From positions 558,001-622,000 of the forward strand of contig NIOE01000003.1 in assembly GCA_002205125.1 (NCBI GenBank): 64,000 bases of DNA. The letters run 5' to 3'. Of the stretch, positions 8,192 through 18,255 are shown piece after piece. Below the pieces are notes generated by a model, which had not been told where the DNA came from, searched no databases, and saw nothing but the letters and a program-made list of their open reading frames with translations. The number at the start of each line of letters is the position of its first letter. Position 1 is the stretch's first letter. Both the position numbers and the translations under genes were made by a program. The DNA is from Roseateles noduli (GTDB taxonomy: Bacteria > Pseudomonadota > Gammaproteobacteria > Burkholderiales > Burkholderiaceae_C).

Positions 8192-8282
8192 GTCGTCGCG
8201 CGCGCTAAGGTGACCTCGTGCCGTGGACATCGCTCACGGCCGCTTCCGTCACCTTCTCTGCTGCTGCATCAAGGAGTGCGTC

Positions 8283-8483
8283 ATGGGCTTCGTCGGCCTG
8301 CTGTTCTGGTTGCTGCTCTTCGTGTTGTGCTGGCCGCTGGCGCTGCTGGCGCTGGTCCTGTGGCCGATCGTCTGGCTGCTGACCTTGCCGTTCCGCCTGA
8401 TCGGCCTCAGCGTGGAAGCCGTGTTCGCGCTGCTCAAGGCGATCCTGTTCCTGCCGGCCCGGATGCTGGGCGGACGGCAGTGA
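8283..8483 (+). CDS. Small hydrophobic membrane protein (66 aa)
   Basis: A 66-residue, almost wholly hydrophobic protein. Two segments (GLLFWLLLFVLCWPLALLAL and LVLWPIVWLLTLPFRLIGLS) merge into a possible third helix (VFALLKAILFLP). I set the start at ATG 8283 because AAGGAG lies 6 nt upstream; the frame is open further but lacks such a site. Proteins of this type with W/P/L-rich helices are common in betaproteobacteria and remain uncharacterised. It lies between the LysR gene and the convergent frmA stop. Confidence 0.75.
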   Translation: MGFVGLLFWLLLFVLCWPLALLALVLWPIVWLLTLPFRLIGLSVEAVFALLKAILFLPARMLGGRQ

Positions 8484-8527
8484 CATGAGCGCCGCGCGCG
8501 GCCACGGCGGTCCGAGCCGGCGTCGAC

Positions 8528-9649
<1,122 letters not shown>

Positions 9650-9745
9650 TCAAGAGAATGGGAATGCGGACGCGCCCCGCAAAGGGCAAAAGGGCGCGTC
9701 GGTTCGAACCAGTCTATCGCGAGCGCTCCTGCGCGTGCGCGCTCC

Positions 9746-10399
9746 TCAGACGCCGCGCTCCGCGTCGGCATGACGGCTGGCGAGCAGCGCCGCTTCCACG
9801 CGGCTGCGGACCTGCAGCTTCTGCAGGATGTTGGTCACGTGGTGCTTGATCGTCTTCTCCGACAGGAACAGCGTGTCGCCGATCTCGCGGTTGGTCTTGC
9901 CGCCGCCGATCAGCGACAGGATGCGGCGTTCCCGCTCGGTCAGCTCCTGCAGCGGATCCGGCGCCTTGCGCTGGGTCAGCGACACCAGCATCTCCGCGGC
10001 GATGGTCGGCGACACGTACACCTCGCCGGCGACGGCCGCGCGCAGCACGCCGGCCAGTTCCTTGCCCGAGACCCCCTTGAGCACGTAGCCGCGCGCCCCC
10101 GCCTTGAGCGCGGCGAGCAGCTTGTCCTTGTCCTCCGACATCGTCAGCATCACGATCGCCGTCGCCGGACAGGCCATCGCGATGCGCTCGGCCGTCGTGA
10201 TCCCGTTCCAGCCCGGCATGCTGATGTCCAGCAGCACGGCGTCGGGTAGCAGGGCCTGCGCCAGCGCCAGCGCCTCCTCGCCGGACGCGGTCTCCCCGAC
10301 GACCCGGAACCCCGGATCCAGCGCCAGCGAATGCACCACGCCCTGGCGGAACAGCGGGTGGTCGTCGACCACCAGCACCTCGATCGCGTCAGCGCTCAT
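9746..10399 (-). CDS. NarL/LuxR-family response regulator
   Basis: A 217-residue regulator. The receiver domain spans residues about 6-122, with acidic pair VVDDH, phosphoacceptor Asp in VLLDISMPGWNG, Thr/Ser in MLTMSED and Lys in GYVLKGV. A LuxR-type helix-turn-helix follows at about 148-210 (LTERERRILSLIGGGKTNRE, with LSEKTIKHHVTNILQKL). It is the output partner of the histidine kinase just upstream. Its ATG lies 11 nt inside the kinase gene, so the two are coupled. The 30-bp palindrome beyond the kinase start is an obvious candidate binding site, though this is inference. Confidence 0.95.
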   Translation of the reverse strand: MSADAIEVLVVDDHPLFRQGVVHSLALDPGFRVVGETASGEEALALAQALLPDAVLLDISMPGWNGITTAERIAMACPATAIVMLTMSEDKDKLLAALKAGARGYVLKGVSGKELAGVLRAAVAGEVYVSPTIAAEMLVSLTQRKAPDPLQELTERERRILSLIGGGKTNREIGDTLFLSEKTIKHHVTNILQKLQVRSRVEAALLASRHADAERGV

Positions 10400-11951
10400 C
10401 GTTCGTCCTCGTCATGTTCCTGCCGTCCTCTGCACCGGGACGTGCCGTCGACGGCAGGTCCACCCGGATCCTCGTGCCCTGCCCCGGCGCGCTGGTCACG
10501 CCGAAAGTGCCGCCCTGCGACTCCACGCGCTGGCGCATGCCGCTCAGGCCCAGGCGCCGATGGACGCGCGCCTGCGCGGGATCGAAGCCCGGACCGTCGT
10601 CGTCGACGGCGAGCCGGATGCCGCCCGCATCGCTGCGCAGCTCGACGCGGCAACGGCTGCCGCGTGCGTGCCGGAACACGTTGGCCAGCGATTCCTGCAG
10701 CAGGCGGTACAAGGTCGTCTTGATCCGCAGCGGCGCCGGCGGGTCCGGATCGACCGCCGTCTCCAGCGTCACGATCACGGCGCCGCGCGTCTTCGCCTCG
10801 AAGTCGCGGACCACGCGCGCCGCGACGGCGTCGAGCGCCAGCGGCTCCAGCTCCGGCAGCTCGAGGTCCGCGGAGATCGCCCGCAGGTCGCGCATGGCGG
10901 CCTGCACCGCGTCGCTGATGCGGTCCAGGTCCGGCAGGAGCGCGGCGCCGGTGGACGCCCCGACGGCCCGGGCAGCATCAGCGTCGGCGCCGTCCACGGC
11001 GGCGTCCGTCTGCGCATCGCGCAGGTTCTTGATCTGCATCAGCGCGAACCCGAGGTCCTGGCTCGGACCGTCGTGCACGTCGGCCGAGACGCGCTGCAGC
11101 AGCGCCTCGTGGGTCGAGATCGCGTCCTCGGCCGCGCGTCGCACGCGGGCGTTCAGCGCGTCGTTCTGCGCATGCATCGCGGTCAGCTGCATCAGCCGCT
11201 CGCGCAGCTCGTTGCGCTGGTTGACGATGGTGAGGCTGCCGCGGCGCACGATCAGGAACAGCAGCAGGTAGGTCGCCAGCATCGTGCCCGCGACGATCAG
11301 CCAGCCGCGCCGCTGCGCGCTGCCCGCTTCGCGGTCGATCTCGTCGGGCATCTGGTAGAACTCGGCGATCGCACCGATGTGCCCGCGCCCGGCGGTGTGG
11401 ATGGGCGTGTAGGTCTCGATCATCCGTTCCAGCGGCTGGCCGTGGTCGGTCTGGCGACGACCGCGTCGTACGCTGATCTCGGAATAGACGCTGCCGGCCG
11501 CGGCGATCTCCAGTCCCTCGTCGATCTCCAGCTTCTGTCCGACGCCTTCGCCGTCGCTGCTGAACAGCACGACGCCGTCCGGGCGCCAGATCCGCAGCGA
11601 GACGATGCGCCTGGCCCAGTCCGCGTCGACGACCAGCGACTCCAGCGCGCGGCGGTCCGCATCGCCGATCTGGCCCGTGCTGTTGAGACCGTCCAGATGC
11701 GGCGCGATGAACCCGTCCACGTACAGCGCGGTGTCGCCGCCGATGCGGTGCACGACGCTCTCCTCGACCTGCTTGCCGACCCACCAGCCGATGACCAGCG
11801 TGGACGCGAGCAGCACGGGGAAGCTGACCAGCAGGAACTGCTGCGACAGCGACAGCGGCAACAAGCGCGACCACAGCCGCGACCACAGCTGGGACGACCA
11901 CCGCGATCGCGACGGAGGCCGTGGCGTCTGGGGCGGGGCCGGTGAACTCAT
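10389..11951 (-). CDS. NarX/DegS-type sensor histidine kinase
   Basis: A 520-residue membrane kinase. The first membrane segment is near residues 30-55 (FLLVSFPVLLASTLVIGWWV). A periplasmic sensing region of about 210 residues follows, then a second membrane segment (LIVAGTMLATYLLLFLIV). After a coiled stretch comes the HisKA_3 phosphoacceptor box (VSADVHDGPSQDLGFALMQI). The HATPase carries LYRLLQESLANVFRHA (N box), DDDGPGFD (G1) and GLSGMRQRVESQGG. I chose ATG 11951 because upstream in-frame residues are intergenic. The linker between dimerisation helices is unusually long and rich in A and D. Partner: the NarL-like regulator overlapping its 3' end. Confidence 0.9.
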   Translation of the reverse strand: MSSPAPPQTPRPPSRSRWSSQLWSRLWSRLLPLSLSQQFLLVSFPVLLASTLVIGWWVGKQVEESVVHRIGGDTALYVDGFIAPHLDGLNSTGQIGDADRRALESLVVDADWARRIVSLRIWRPDGVVLFSSDGEGVGQKLEIDEGLEIAAAGSVYSEISVRRGRRQTDHGQPLERMIETYTPIHTAGRGHIGAIAEFYQMPDEIDREAGSAQRRGWLIVAGTMLATYLLLFLIVRRGSLTIVNQRNELRERLMQLTAMHAQNDALNARVRRAAEDAISTHEALLQRVSADVHDGPSQDLGFALMQIKNLRDAQTDAAVDGADADAARAVGASTGAALLPDLDRISDAVQAAMRDLRAISADLELPELEPLALDAVAARVVRDFEAKTRGAVIVTLETAVDPDPPAPLRIKTTLYRLLQESLANVFRHARGSRCRVELRSDAGGIRLAVDDDGPGFDPAQARVHRRLGLSGMRQRVESQGGTFGVTSAPGQGTRIRVDLPSTARPGAEDGRNMTRTNDER

Positions 11952-11991
11952 CGGGCGGCACTGTAACAGCGTGCTTCCGGCCCGCCCATGG

Positions 11992-12021
11992 ACCAAGGTC
12001 CCGACCGGTCGCGACCTTGGT
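11992..12021. promoter_or_regulatory. 30-bp near-perfect palindrome in divergent promoter region
   Basis: Arms ACCAAGGTC and GACCTTGGT flank a self-complementary GACCGGTC core. Of 15 base pairs, 14 match; only the pair 12001/12012 (C opposite C) fails. It lies 41 nt before the kinase start and 111 nt before the secreted-protein start. It could be an operator for the adjacent response regulator or a cruciform-forming element. No T-run follows, so it is not a typical terminator. Confidence 0.7.
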
Positions 12022-12132
12022 GCCGACGCGATCCCGCCTTTGTGCCCTGGGCGCGGAGGCGGCGGATTTCTAGCATCGCGCTGTCCTCCAAACCCCTTCA
12101 ACCCTCTTTCGCACACCTTCAGGGAACTCCCT

Positions 12133-13095
12133 ATGACCTCTACCTCTTCTTCCTCGCTGCGCCGCGGCCGCGCGCTGCTGACGGCCCTGGCGCTGACCGC
12201 CGCGAGCGGGCTGGCGATGGCCGCCTCGTCCAAGGGCTGCGACGGCGGCGGCTTCCGCGTCCTCGGGCTGAGCGGCAAGGCCAACCAGACCGTGGCGGCG
12301 GGCAGCGTGCCGGCGCGCTTCCTGGTGCAGGGCAAGTACGTGCAGTTCGAGGTCGACGCCGCCAGCTTCGGCATCCGCGACTACGTCCTGACCGGCGCGG
12401 CCAATCCGCTGGACATGACCGGCGGCGTGCCCACGCCCGTCTTCGCGTCCAAGCTGCCCGAACATCGCGGCGCGGTGCTCACCGGCGGCGTCGACGTGGA
12501 ACTCGACACCACCGACATCGTGCTGATGCGCGAGGGCCCGCAGGTCGCCATGAAGATCCAGGCCAAGGACTGCGCCAACGGCGGCGTCTTCCAGATGGAG
12601 GTCGCGCGCACGGACGGCACGTCGACGGTGTTCACCCACGTGCTGGCCACGCATCCGTCGAATCCGAGCCTGAACGCCTTCTACTTCGACAACCGCAACT
12701 TCCGCAACCTGGAGGGCGACGCCCTGCCCTACAAGGACACCACGGTCGTCGTGACGCCGCGGGTGAACTTCGGCAACGACTACTCGGCGCGCTTCGTCGG
12801 CCGCGACAGCCCGCAGGTGGCCACGCGCATCAACGATGCGGCCTGCGTCAACTCGATCGTCAAGCGCGACGGCACGATCGCCAAGGTCAGCCATTGCGGC
12901 CTGACCTCGCGCTGGGACGTCAGCAGCGGCGGCCGCATGGGCATGGTCTTCGGCGAGGACGCGACCGAGGTCGCGCCGCCCGCCACGATCTGCACCCACA
13001 AGTGCCAGGCGCAGAACCAGGTCAAAGGCCAGGCCCGCTCGCTGGGATCGCCGTTCCCGGTCGCACCGGCCGACCGGCTGCTGCCGCGTCAGTGA
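12133..13095 (+). CDS. Secreted protein of unknown function
   Basis: A 320-residue protein with a Sec signal peptide (LLTALALTAASGLAMA, probable cleavage at AMA-AS near residue 33). The mature part is mostly predicted beta structure. It has six well-spaced cysteines that may form disulfides, including CDGGG near the start, KDCANGG, and CTHKC near the end. HPSNPSLNAFYFDNRNFRN is a distinctive segment. I recognise no family. AGGGAACTCCCT, itself a small palindrome, precedes ATG 12133 and contains the ribosome site. The gene diverges from a two-component system and may be its target, which is inference from position only. Confidence 0.7.
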   Translation: MTSTSSSSLRRGRALLTALALTAASGLAMAASSKGCDGGGFRVLGLSGKANQTVAAGSVPARFLVQGKYVQFEVDAASFGIRDYVLTGAANPLDMTGGVPTPVFASKLPEHRGAVLTGGVDVELDTTDIVLMREGPQVAMKIQAKDCANGGVFQMEVARTDGTSTVFTHVLATHPSNPSLNAFYFDNRNFRNLEGDALPYKDTTVVVTPRVNFGNDYSARFVGRDSPQVATRINDAACVNSIVKRDGTIAKVSHCGLTSRWDVSSGGRMGMVFGEDATEVAPPATICTHKCQAQNQVKGQARSLGSPFPVAPADRLLPRQ

Positions 13096-13161
13096 TGAGG
13101 TCGACGACGGCCCGTTGATGAGGCCCGTGATGAGGCCCCGTTGAAGAGGCCGTCGTGAGGG

Positions 13162-13197
13162 GACATCGGCGACCCGCCGTGCGCGGTCGCCGATGTC
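13162..13197. terminator. 13-bp hairpin between convergent genes
   Basis: GACATCGGCGACC and GGTCGCCGATGTC pair perfectly around a 10-nt loop, and the right arm overlaps the stop codon of the diheme cytochrome gene. It is placed to stop transcription from both sides. The lack of a T-tract means rho-independent function is uncertain. Just upstream (13093-13155) are four imperfect TGATGAGGCC-like direct repeats. Confidence 0.55.
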
Positions 13198-14140
13198 AAT
13201 GCGTGAGCAGATAGCGGGCCATGAGGCGCGCCTGCGTCTCGCTGACGCCGAGCGTCGGCATCGCGTTGTGCGCGTCGATCGCCTGCGGATCGCGGATCCA
13301 GGCGGTCAGGCCGTCCTCGGTCGGGAAGGCCTTGCCGCCGATGCGGTCGCGTCCCGCGAGGCCGCTCAGACGAGGGCCGTTGGACGTGTCCGGCCCGACC
13401 ACGCCGGGGATCGTGTGGCAGGCCGTGCAGCCGTGCTGGCGGAAGGCGCGCTGCGCGAGTTCGACCGTCGCCAGCGGGGGCACGAGCGGCGCAGGCGCGT
13501 CGACGATGCCGTCGCAGCGCGCTGCCGCCACCCCTTCGACTTTCCCGACCGACACCGGCGACTTTTCCGAAGACTGTGCCGACGACTGTTCCGGCGACGC
13601 CGTCAGCGCCCGGTACTGATCCGGCGTCATCAGCGGCAAGGCGTCGAGGAAGGCGACGATGGCCCAGAGCTCGCCCTCTTCCAAGCGGTACTCCCAGGCC
13701 GGCATGCCGCTCATCTTGATGCCGTTGCGCGTGATCCAGTAGAGGTCCTGCGGGCGCCAGTGGCGCGTGGCCTCCACGAGCGAGCTCGGCACCGGCTGCA
13801 TGCCCAGCGAGAACGCCTGCGGCGCCACGCCCGGCGCGCCGTGGCAGGCGACGCAGCGGTCGCGGAAGCAGGCGGCGCCCTGCATCACGCGCTCGCGCGT
13901 GAGCAGGTCGCGCGGCGGCGGGTGGGCGTCCGAGCGCCGCTGCACCGCGCGCTGCAGCGCGATTTCCAGCAAGGAATGCACCGGCTGCAGATGCGGCCCG
14001 GTCGCCGACACGTCATAGACGCCGAACCAGACGAAGGCGGCCGCGCCCGCCGCGCCCAATGCGCCGGCCGCGGCAAAGGCGGCCAGCACGGCTTTCACAG
14101 GGGACACACCAGGGGAGAGACGACGCTTCGGCTCGGTCAT
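13196..14140 (-). CDS. Membrane-anchored diheme cytochrome c
   Basis: A 314-residue protein with an N-terminal anchor (VLAAFAAAGALGAAGAAAFVWF) and two c-type heme sites. CVACH lies near residue 100 with a Met ligand region (KMSGMPAWEYR). CTACH lies near residue 240 with a C-terminal AMPTLGVSETQARLMARYL that supplies the second Met. It is a periplasmic electron carrier, probably feeding the adjacent caa3-like oxidase, from which it is transcribed divergently. I set the start at ATG 14140, since earlier in-frame codons read through the divergent promoter region. The gap between the heme domains is rich in Ser and Glu and looks like a flexible linker. Confidence 0.9.
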   Translation of the reverse strand: MTEPKRRLSPGVSPVKAVLAAFAAAGALGAAGAAAFVWFGVYDVSATGPHLQPVHSLLEIALQRAVQRRSDAHPPPRDLLTRERVMQGAACFRDRCVACHGAPGVAPQAFSLGMQPVPSSLVEATRHWRPQDLYWITRNGIKMSGMPAWEYRLEEGELWAIVAFLDALPLMTPDQYRALTASPEQSSAQSSEKSPVSVGKVEGVAAARCDGIVDAPAPLVPPLATVELAQRAFRQHGCTACHTIPGVVGPDTSNGPRLSGLAGRDRIGGKAFPTEDGLTAWIRDPQAIDAHNAMPTLGVSETQARLMARYLLTH

Positions 14141-14273
14141 GGCCGCAGCAAGGCAAGCGCGATGCCGGGTCCGCGGGGGTTCGTGGGGATTCGCCGGCGC
14201 TCCGATGGCGTCCTCATCGCCGATTCGCGAAAACCCGAGGCGGGGCGGGCACTTCGTGTGCCGGGGAGCGCGC

Positions 14274-14648
14274 ATGACGCGCCCCCGCCTCCTGACGATT
14301 TCCCTGGGTCTTCTGCTGTCGGCCTGCGGTCCGGCGCCGGACGAGCCGCTGCGGCGCTGGCAGGTGGACGCGGCCGATGTGGAGCGCGGCCGCCATCTGA
14401 TGACGCAGTTCCAGTGCGGCAGTTGCCATGCGGTGCCCGGCGTGCCGGGCGGCGGACAGCGGGCGCCGGCGCTGGAGCGCTTCGGCCGGCGCGCCTACAT
14501 CGCGGGGCAGTTGCCCAACTCCCCCGAGGTCCTCCAGCGTTGGCTGCTGGACCCGCAGGGCATGCTGCCCGGCACCGCGATGCCGCGACTCGGGCTGTCG
14601 GAGCGCGACGCGCGCGACATCGCCGGCTACCTGCTGTCGCTGCGATGA
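14274..14648 (+). CDS. Cytochrome c lipoprotein, first gene of the oxidase operon
   Basis: A 124-residue protein with signal peptide and lipobox LLSACG, one heme c site (QCGSCHAVPG) and a Met ligand region (MLPGTAMPRLGLSERDARDI). It is likely a membrane-tethered electron donor to the oxidase. The start at ATG 14274 is preceded by GGGGAGCGCGC. Its stop overlaps the CoxB start by ATGA, so the cytochrome, CoxB and the CtaD-CtaE fusion are translationally coupled. Its C-terminal domain is similar in style to the second domain of the divergent diheme cytochrome. Confidence 0.9.
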   Translation: MTRPRLLTISLGLLLSACGPAPDEPLRRWQVDAADVERGRHLMTQFQCGSCHAVPGVPGGGQRAPALERFGRRAYIAGQLPNSPEVLQRWLLDPQGMLPGTAMPRLGLSERDARDIAGYLLSLR

Positions 14649-15760
14649 GCGCGGGCGGCATGCTCCGACCGGCCGGTCCGCAGGCGGAAGCGCTGGCCGG
14701 GGTCATGAACACGACGCTGATCGTCTGCGCCTTCGCGTTCGTCTTCGCGATGGTCTGCCTGGCCGCGGCGCTGTGGTGGAAGGGTCGCCGGCCGGTGTCG
14801 ACCGCGCTCTGGCTCTGGGGCGGCGGCCTGGTGCTGCCGGTGCTGGTCTTCGGCGGGCTGCTCCTGCACGGCGAGCGGCAGGCCTACGGGCTGGACGACC
14901 CGTCGCCGCCCGGCGCGATGCGCGTGGCCGTCACCGGACATCTCTGGTGGTGGTCGATGCGCTACGAGGCCGAGCCTGCTTCGTCGACGGCCCGGAATGC
15001 CCAGGGCACGAGCGCCGCGCCGGACTTGCCCGCCTTCAGCACCGCCAACGAACTCCGCGTGCCGGTGGGTCGGCCAGTCACGTTGACGCTCGCCTCGGAC
15101 GACGTGATCCACAGCTACTGGGTGCCGGCGCTGGGCGGCAAGGTGGACATGGTGCCGGGGCGACTCAACCGCCTGACCTTCACCGCGTCGCAGCCTGGCG
15201 TGTTCCGCGGGCCGTGCTCGGAGTACTGCGGCACCCAGCACGCGGCGATGGTGCTGCAGGTGGTCGCGATGCCTCCCGACGAGTTCGCGCGATGGCGCCA
15301 GGCCCAGGCCGCTGCCGCGCCGGAACCCGTCTCGCGTCAGGCCTTGCGCGGTGCGGCGCTCTTCCGCGAGAACGGCTGCGCCTCCTGCCATTCGGTCAGG
15401 AGCACCGGCGGCGGAGGCGATGCGGGCAACGCGGGCGTCAGCGGATCCGCGAGGCAAGACCTGGCCGACGCGCCGCCGCTCGGACCCGATCTGACGCACG
15501 TGGCGAGCCGCCTCTGGCTGGGTGCCGGCGCCCTGCGCAACCGCGATCCGCTCGGCGATCCGCGCACGGCGCTGCGGCAGTGGATCCGCGACGTCCAGCA
15601 GGTCAAGCCGGGCGCGCGCATGCCGTCGTACAAGCACCTGAGCGCCGACGAGATCGACGCGATCGTGGAGTTCCTCGCCGGACCGCCGGTCGCGGGCGGC
15701 GGGTCCGATCGCCCGCTGGTCGCCGCGACGCCGGCAGGCCCTGAAGAAAAGACGCCATGA
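14645..15760 (+). CDS. coxB: Cytochrome c oxidase subunit II with fused cytochrome c domain
   Basis: A 371-residue caa3-type subunit II. Two N-terminal membrane helices lie near residues 20-45 and 53-75. The cupredoxin domain carries the CuA ligands: His in IHSYWVPALGGK, then CSEYCGTQHAAM supplying two Cys, the Glu carbonyl, His and Met. The aromatic electron-entry patch GHLWWWSMRYE is present. A C-terminal cytochrome c domain has CASCHS near residue 245 and a Met ligand in GARMPSYKHLS. It receives electrons in the periplasm and passes them to heme a. It overlaps the upstream cytochrome and downstream ctaD genes by 4 nt each. A Gly/Asp-rich insertion follows the heme site. Confidence 0.96.
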   Translation: MSAGGMLRPAGPQAEALAGVMNTTLIVCAFAFVFAMVCLAAALWWKGRRPVSTALWLWGGGLVLPVLVFGGLLLHGERQAYGLDDPSPPGAMRVAVTGHLWWWSMRYEAEPASSTARNAQGTSAAPDLPAFSTANELRVPVGRPVTLTLASDDVIHSYWVPALGGKVDMVPGRLNRLTFTASQPGVFRGPCSEYCGTQHAAMVLQVVAMPPDEFARWRQAQAAAAPEPVSRQALRGAALFRENGCASCHSVRSTGGGGDAGNAGVSGSARQDLADAPPLGPDLTHVASRLWLGAGALRNRDPLGDPRTALRQWIRDVQQVKPGARMPSYKHLSADEIDAIVEFLAGPPVAGGGSDRPLVAATPAGPEEKTP

Positions 15761-18255
15761 CGCGACCCGACAACCGCCGGCCGCGGCCCGACGGCGAACT
15801 CGACCGACTGCGCGCCGCGTGGGAGCCGCCCAAGGGCTGGCGCGTCGTCGGCAGCGTCAACAACGTCTTCATCGGCAAGCTCTACATCGCCACGGCCTTC
15901 GTCTTCCTGCTGCTGGGCGGCGTGCTGGCGCTGCTGATGCGGGCGCAGCTGGCCGCGCCGGACCAGACGCTCATCGGCGCGCCCGTCTTCCAGCAGCTGT
16001 TCACCATGCACGGCACGGTGATGATGTTCCTCTTCGCCGTGCCCATGGTCGAGGCCATCGCCGTCTTCCTGCTGCCCAACATGCTGGGCGCGCGCGACCT
16101 GCCCTTCCCGCGTCTCTCGGCCTATTCGTACTGGATGTATGCCATCGGCGGCCTGGCCTTCTATGCCACGCTGTTCTGGCAGCTCGCGCCCGATTCCGGG
16201 TGGTTCATGTATCCGCCGCTCAGCAGCGCGAAGTACTCCCCGGGGCTCAACGCGGACTTCTGGCTGCTGGGCATCGGCTTCATCGAGATCTCCGCCATCG
16301 CCGGCGCGATCGAGCTCATCACCGGCGTCCTGATGACGCGCGCGCCCGGCATGACGCTGGGCCGCATGCCGGTCTACGCCTGGGCCATGCTGGTCGTCGG
16401 GCTGATGATCGTGCTGGCCTTCCCGGCGGTCATCGCAGGCACCGCGTTGCTGGAGATCGAACGCGCTTTCGACTGGCCCATCTTCGACGCCACGCGTGGC
16501 GGCGATCCGCTGCTGTGGCAGCACCTGTTCTGGTTCTTCGGCCACCCGGAGGTCTACATCATCTTCCTGCCGGCGGCGGGGCTGGTCTCGACGATGGTGC
16601 CGGCGCTGGCGCGGACCTCGCTCATCGGCCGCCACGCGATCAGCGCGGCGCTGGTCGCGATCGGCGCGGCGAGTTTCCTGCTATGGCTGCACCACATGTT
16701 CACGGCCGGGCTGGGCGGGCTCGGGCTGAGCCTGGTCTCCATCTTCAGCGTCGCGATCGCCATTCCCGGCGCGCTGCAGATCTTCGCGTGGATCGGCACC
16801 TTGTGGCGCGGTCGGCTGCAGTGGACGACGGCGACCTGGTTCCTCATCGGCTTCCTCGTCACCTTCGTCGTGGGCGGGCTCACCGGCGTGATGCTCGCGC
16901 TGCTGCCCATCGACTGGCAGGTGCACGACACCTACTTCGTCGTCGCGCATTTCCATTACGTGCTCATCGGCGGCATGGTGCTGCCGATGTTCGCGGCCCT
17001 CTACCACTGGATCCCGCTGTGGAAGGGCCGTGCGATGTCGGAGCGTGCGGGCCGCTGGGTCTTCGGGCTGATCTTCGGCGGCTTCCACCTGACCTTCTTC
17101 CCCATGCACATCGCCGGCATGCTGGGCATGCCGCGCCGCGTGCACACCTATCCGGCGGGGCTGGGGCTGGAGCTGCCCAACCTGCTTTCCACGGTCGGCG
17201 CCTTCATCATTGCCGCGGGCGTCCTGCTCTTCGTCATCGACCTCGTGCGCAGCCAGCGCGGTCCCGAGCAGGAACACAACGATCCGTGGCGCTCCTCGAC
17301 GCTGGAGTGGCTGCCCAGCGAGACCTACGGCACGCGCAGCATTCCGCACGTCGAGCATCACGAGCCGCTGTGGCATCGCCCGTCCCTGCATCAGGAGGTC
17401 GAAGCCGGCGTGCACTGGTTGCCGGGCTCGATCACGGGCGGCCGCGAGACGCTGCTGACCAGCCCCGTGCAGGCGCATCCGCTGCGCGTCGTGATGATGG
17501 CCGGCGACAGCCTGTGGCCGGTGCTGGCGGCGATCGGCACGGCCGCGTTCTTCCTGCTGATGACGGTGAAGCACGTCAGCGGCACGGTGGCTGGCGGCGT
17601 GCTGGCCATCGTCGCGATCTGGGCGTGGTTGTGGCAGACCGACCGCGCGCCGCCGTTCGAGGAGGCCGAGGTGGCCGACGGCGTGATCCTGCCGATGGGG
17701 GTGACGGGGCGACAGGCGCCGTCGTTCTGGGGCGTCGTGATCCTGATCGTGGTCGAGGCGACGATCTTCGCGTCGATGGCCTTCGCGCATCTGCATGCGG
17801 CGATGAAGTTGGATGTGTGTCCGCCACCCGGCGTGGGACTGGCGAGCAACGCGCTGCTAATGCAGCAGACGCTGGGCTATGCGTTGAGCCTGGTCTTCGT
17901 CGTGTGGGCGGGGCTTGGTGCGTGGCGCGCGCCGGTGTCGAAGTGGCGCGCCGTGCTGCTCGTGCCGGCGTTCGGATTGGCCGTGCTCGCGTTCTACAGC
18001 GGCTTGCAGTCGGCCTGGCCGGCGGAGAGGCCGCCGACCTTGGATGCCTGGACGGGCACGTTGGCGGCGCTGCACAGCCTGCAGGGATTGCAGCTGGCGG
18101 TCGCGCTGATGCTGGCGTTGTACTACGCGGCCCGGATCGGATCGGGGCTGATCCGGCCCCGGCAGCACGCCACGCGCGAAGCGGTGGTGCTGCTGTGGGG
18201 ATGGATCTGCGTGCAGGGGGTGATCACCGTGTGGTGGCCGCGTCTCGTCGCATGA
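15757..18255 (+). CDS. ctaD: Cytochrome c oxidase subunit I-III fusion (CtaD-CtaE)
   Basis: An 832-residue fusion. Subunit I (about 1-580) has heme a His H85 (FTMHGTV), D-channel Asp D114 (GARDLPFPRL) and the GHPEVY motif with CuB His 263, E265 and Y267. It also has H312-H313 (LHHMFT) and H398/H400 (VVAHFHY). Subunit III (about 590-832) has the later helices, including FWGVVILIVVEATIFASMAF. It pumps protons while reducing oxygen to water. Unusually, the position of the K-channel lysine (IPTGIK in standard enzymes) reads IPGALQ, with Gln at residue 341 (codon 16777-16779). No CtaG, heme A synthase or separate subunit III gene is nearby. Confidence 0.96.
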   Translation: MTRPDNRRPRPDGELDRLRAAWEPPKGWRVVGSVNNVFIGKLYIATAFVFLLLGGVLALLMRAQLAAPDQTLIGAPVFQQLFTMHGTVMMFLFAVPMVEAIAVFLLPNMLGARDLPFPRLSAYSYWMYAIGGLAFYATLFWQLAPDSGWFMYPPLSSAKYSPGLNADFWLLGIGFIEISAIAGAIELITGVLMTRAPGMTLGRMPVYAWAMLVVGLMIVLAFPAVIAGTALLEIERAFDWPIFDATRGGDPLLWQHLFWFFGHPEVYIIFLPAAGLVSTMVPALARTSLIGRHAISAALVAIGAASFLLWLHHMFTAGLGGLGLSLVSIFSVAIAIPGALQIFAWIGTLWRGRLQWTTATWFLIGFLVTFVVGGLTGVMLALLPIDWQVHDTYFVVAHFHYVLIGGMVLPMFAALYHWIPLWKGRAMSERAGRWVFGLIFGGFHLTFFPMHIAGMLGMPRRVHTYPAGLGLELPNLLSTVGAFIIAAGVLLFVIDLVRSQRGPEQEHNDPWRSSTLEWLPSETYGTRSIPHVEHHEPLWHRPSLHQEVEAGVHWLPGSITGGRETLLTSPVQAHPLRVVMMAGDSLWPVLAAIGTAAFFLLMTVKHVSGTVAGGVLAIVAIWAWLWQTDRAPPFEEAEVADGVILPMGVTGRQAPSFWGVVILIVVEATIFASMAFAHLHAAMKLDVCPPPGVGLASNALLMQQTLGYALSLVFVVWAGLGAWRAPVSKWRAVLLVPAFGLAVLAFYSGLQSAWPAERPPTLDAWTGTLAALHSLQGLQLAVALMLALYYAARIGSGLIRPRQHATREAVVLLWGWICVQGVITVWWPRLVA

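Noticed and set aside
5905-8208. Plus-strand open frame of 767 codons across the AtuA operon and LysR
   Set aside because: It is antisense to AtuA and out of frame with LysR, with Arg/His/Gln-rich translation and no ribosome site.
9669-9700. GACGCGCC/GGCGCGTC hairpin between the response regulator and frmA as a terminator
   Set aside because: The 8-bp stem has a 16-nt loop and no T-run on either strand; it could be chance in GC-rich DNA, so it was not listed as a feature.
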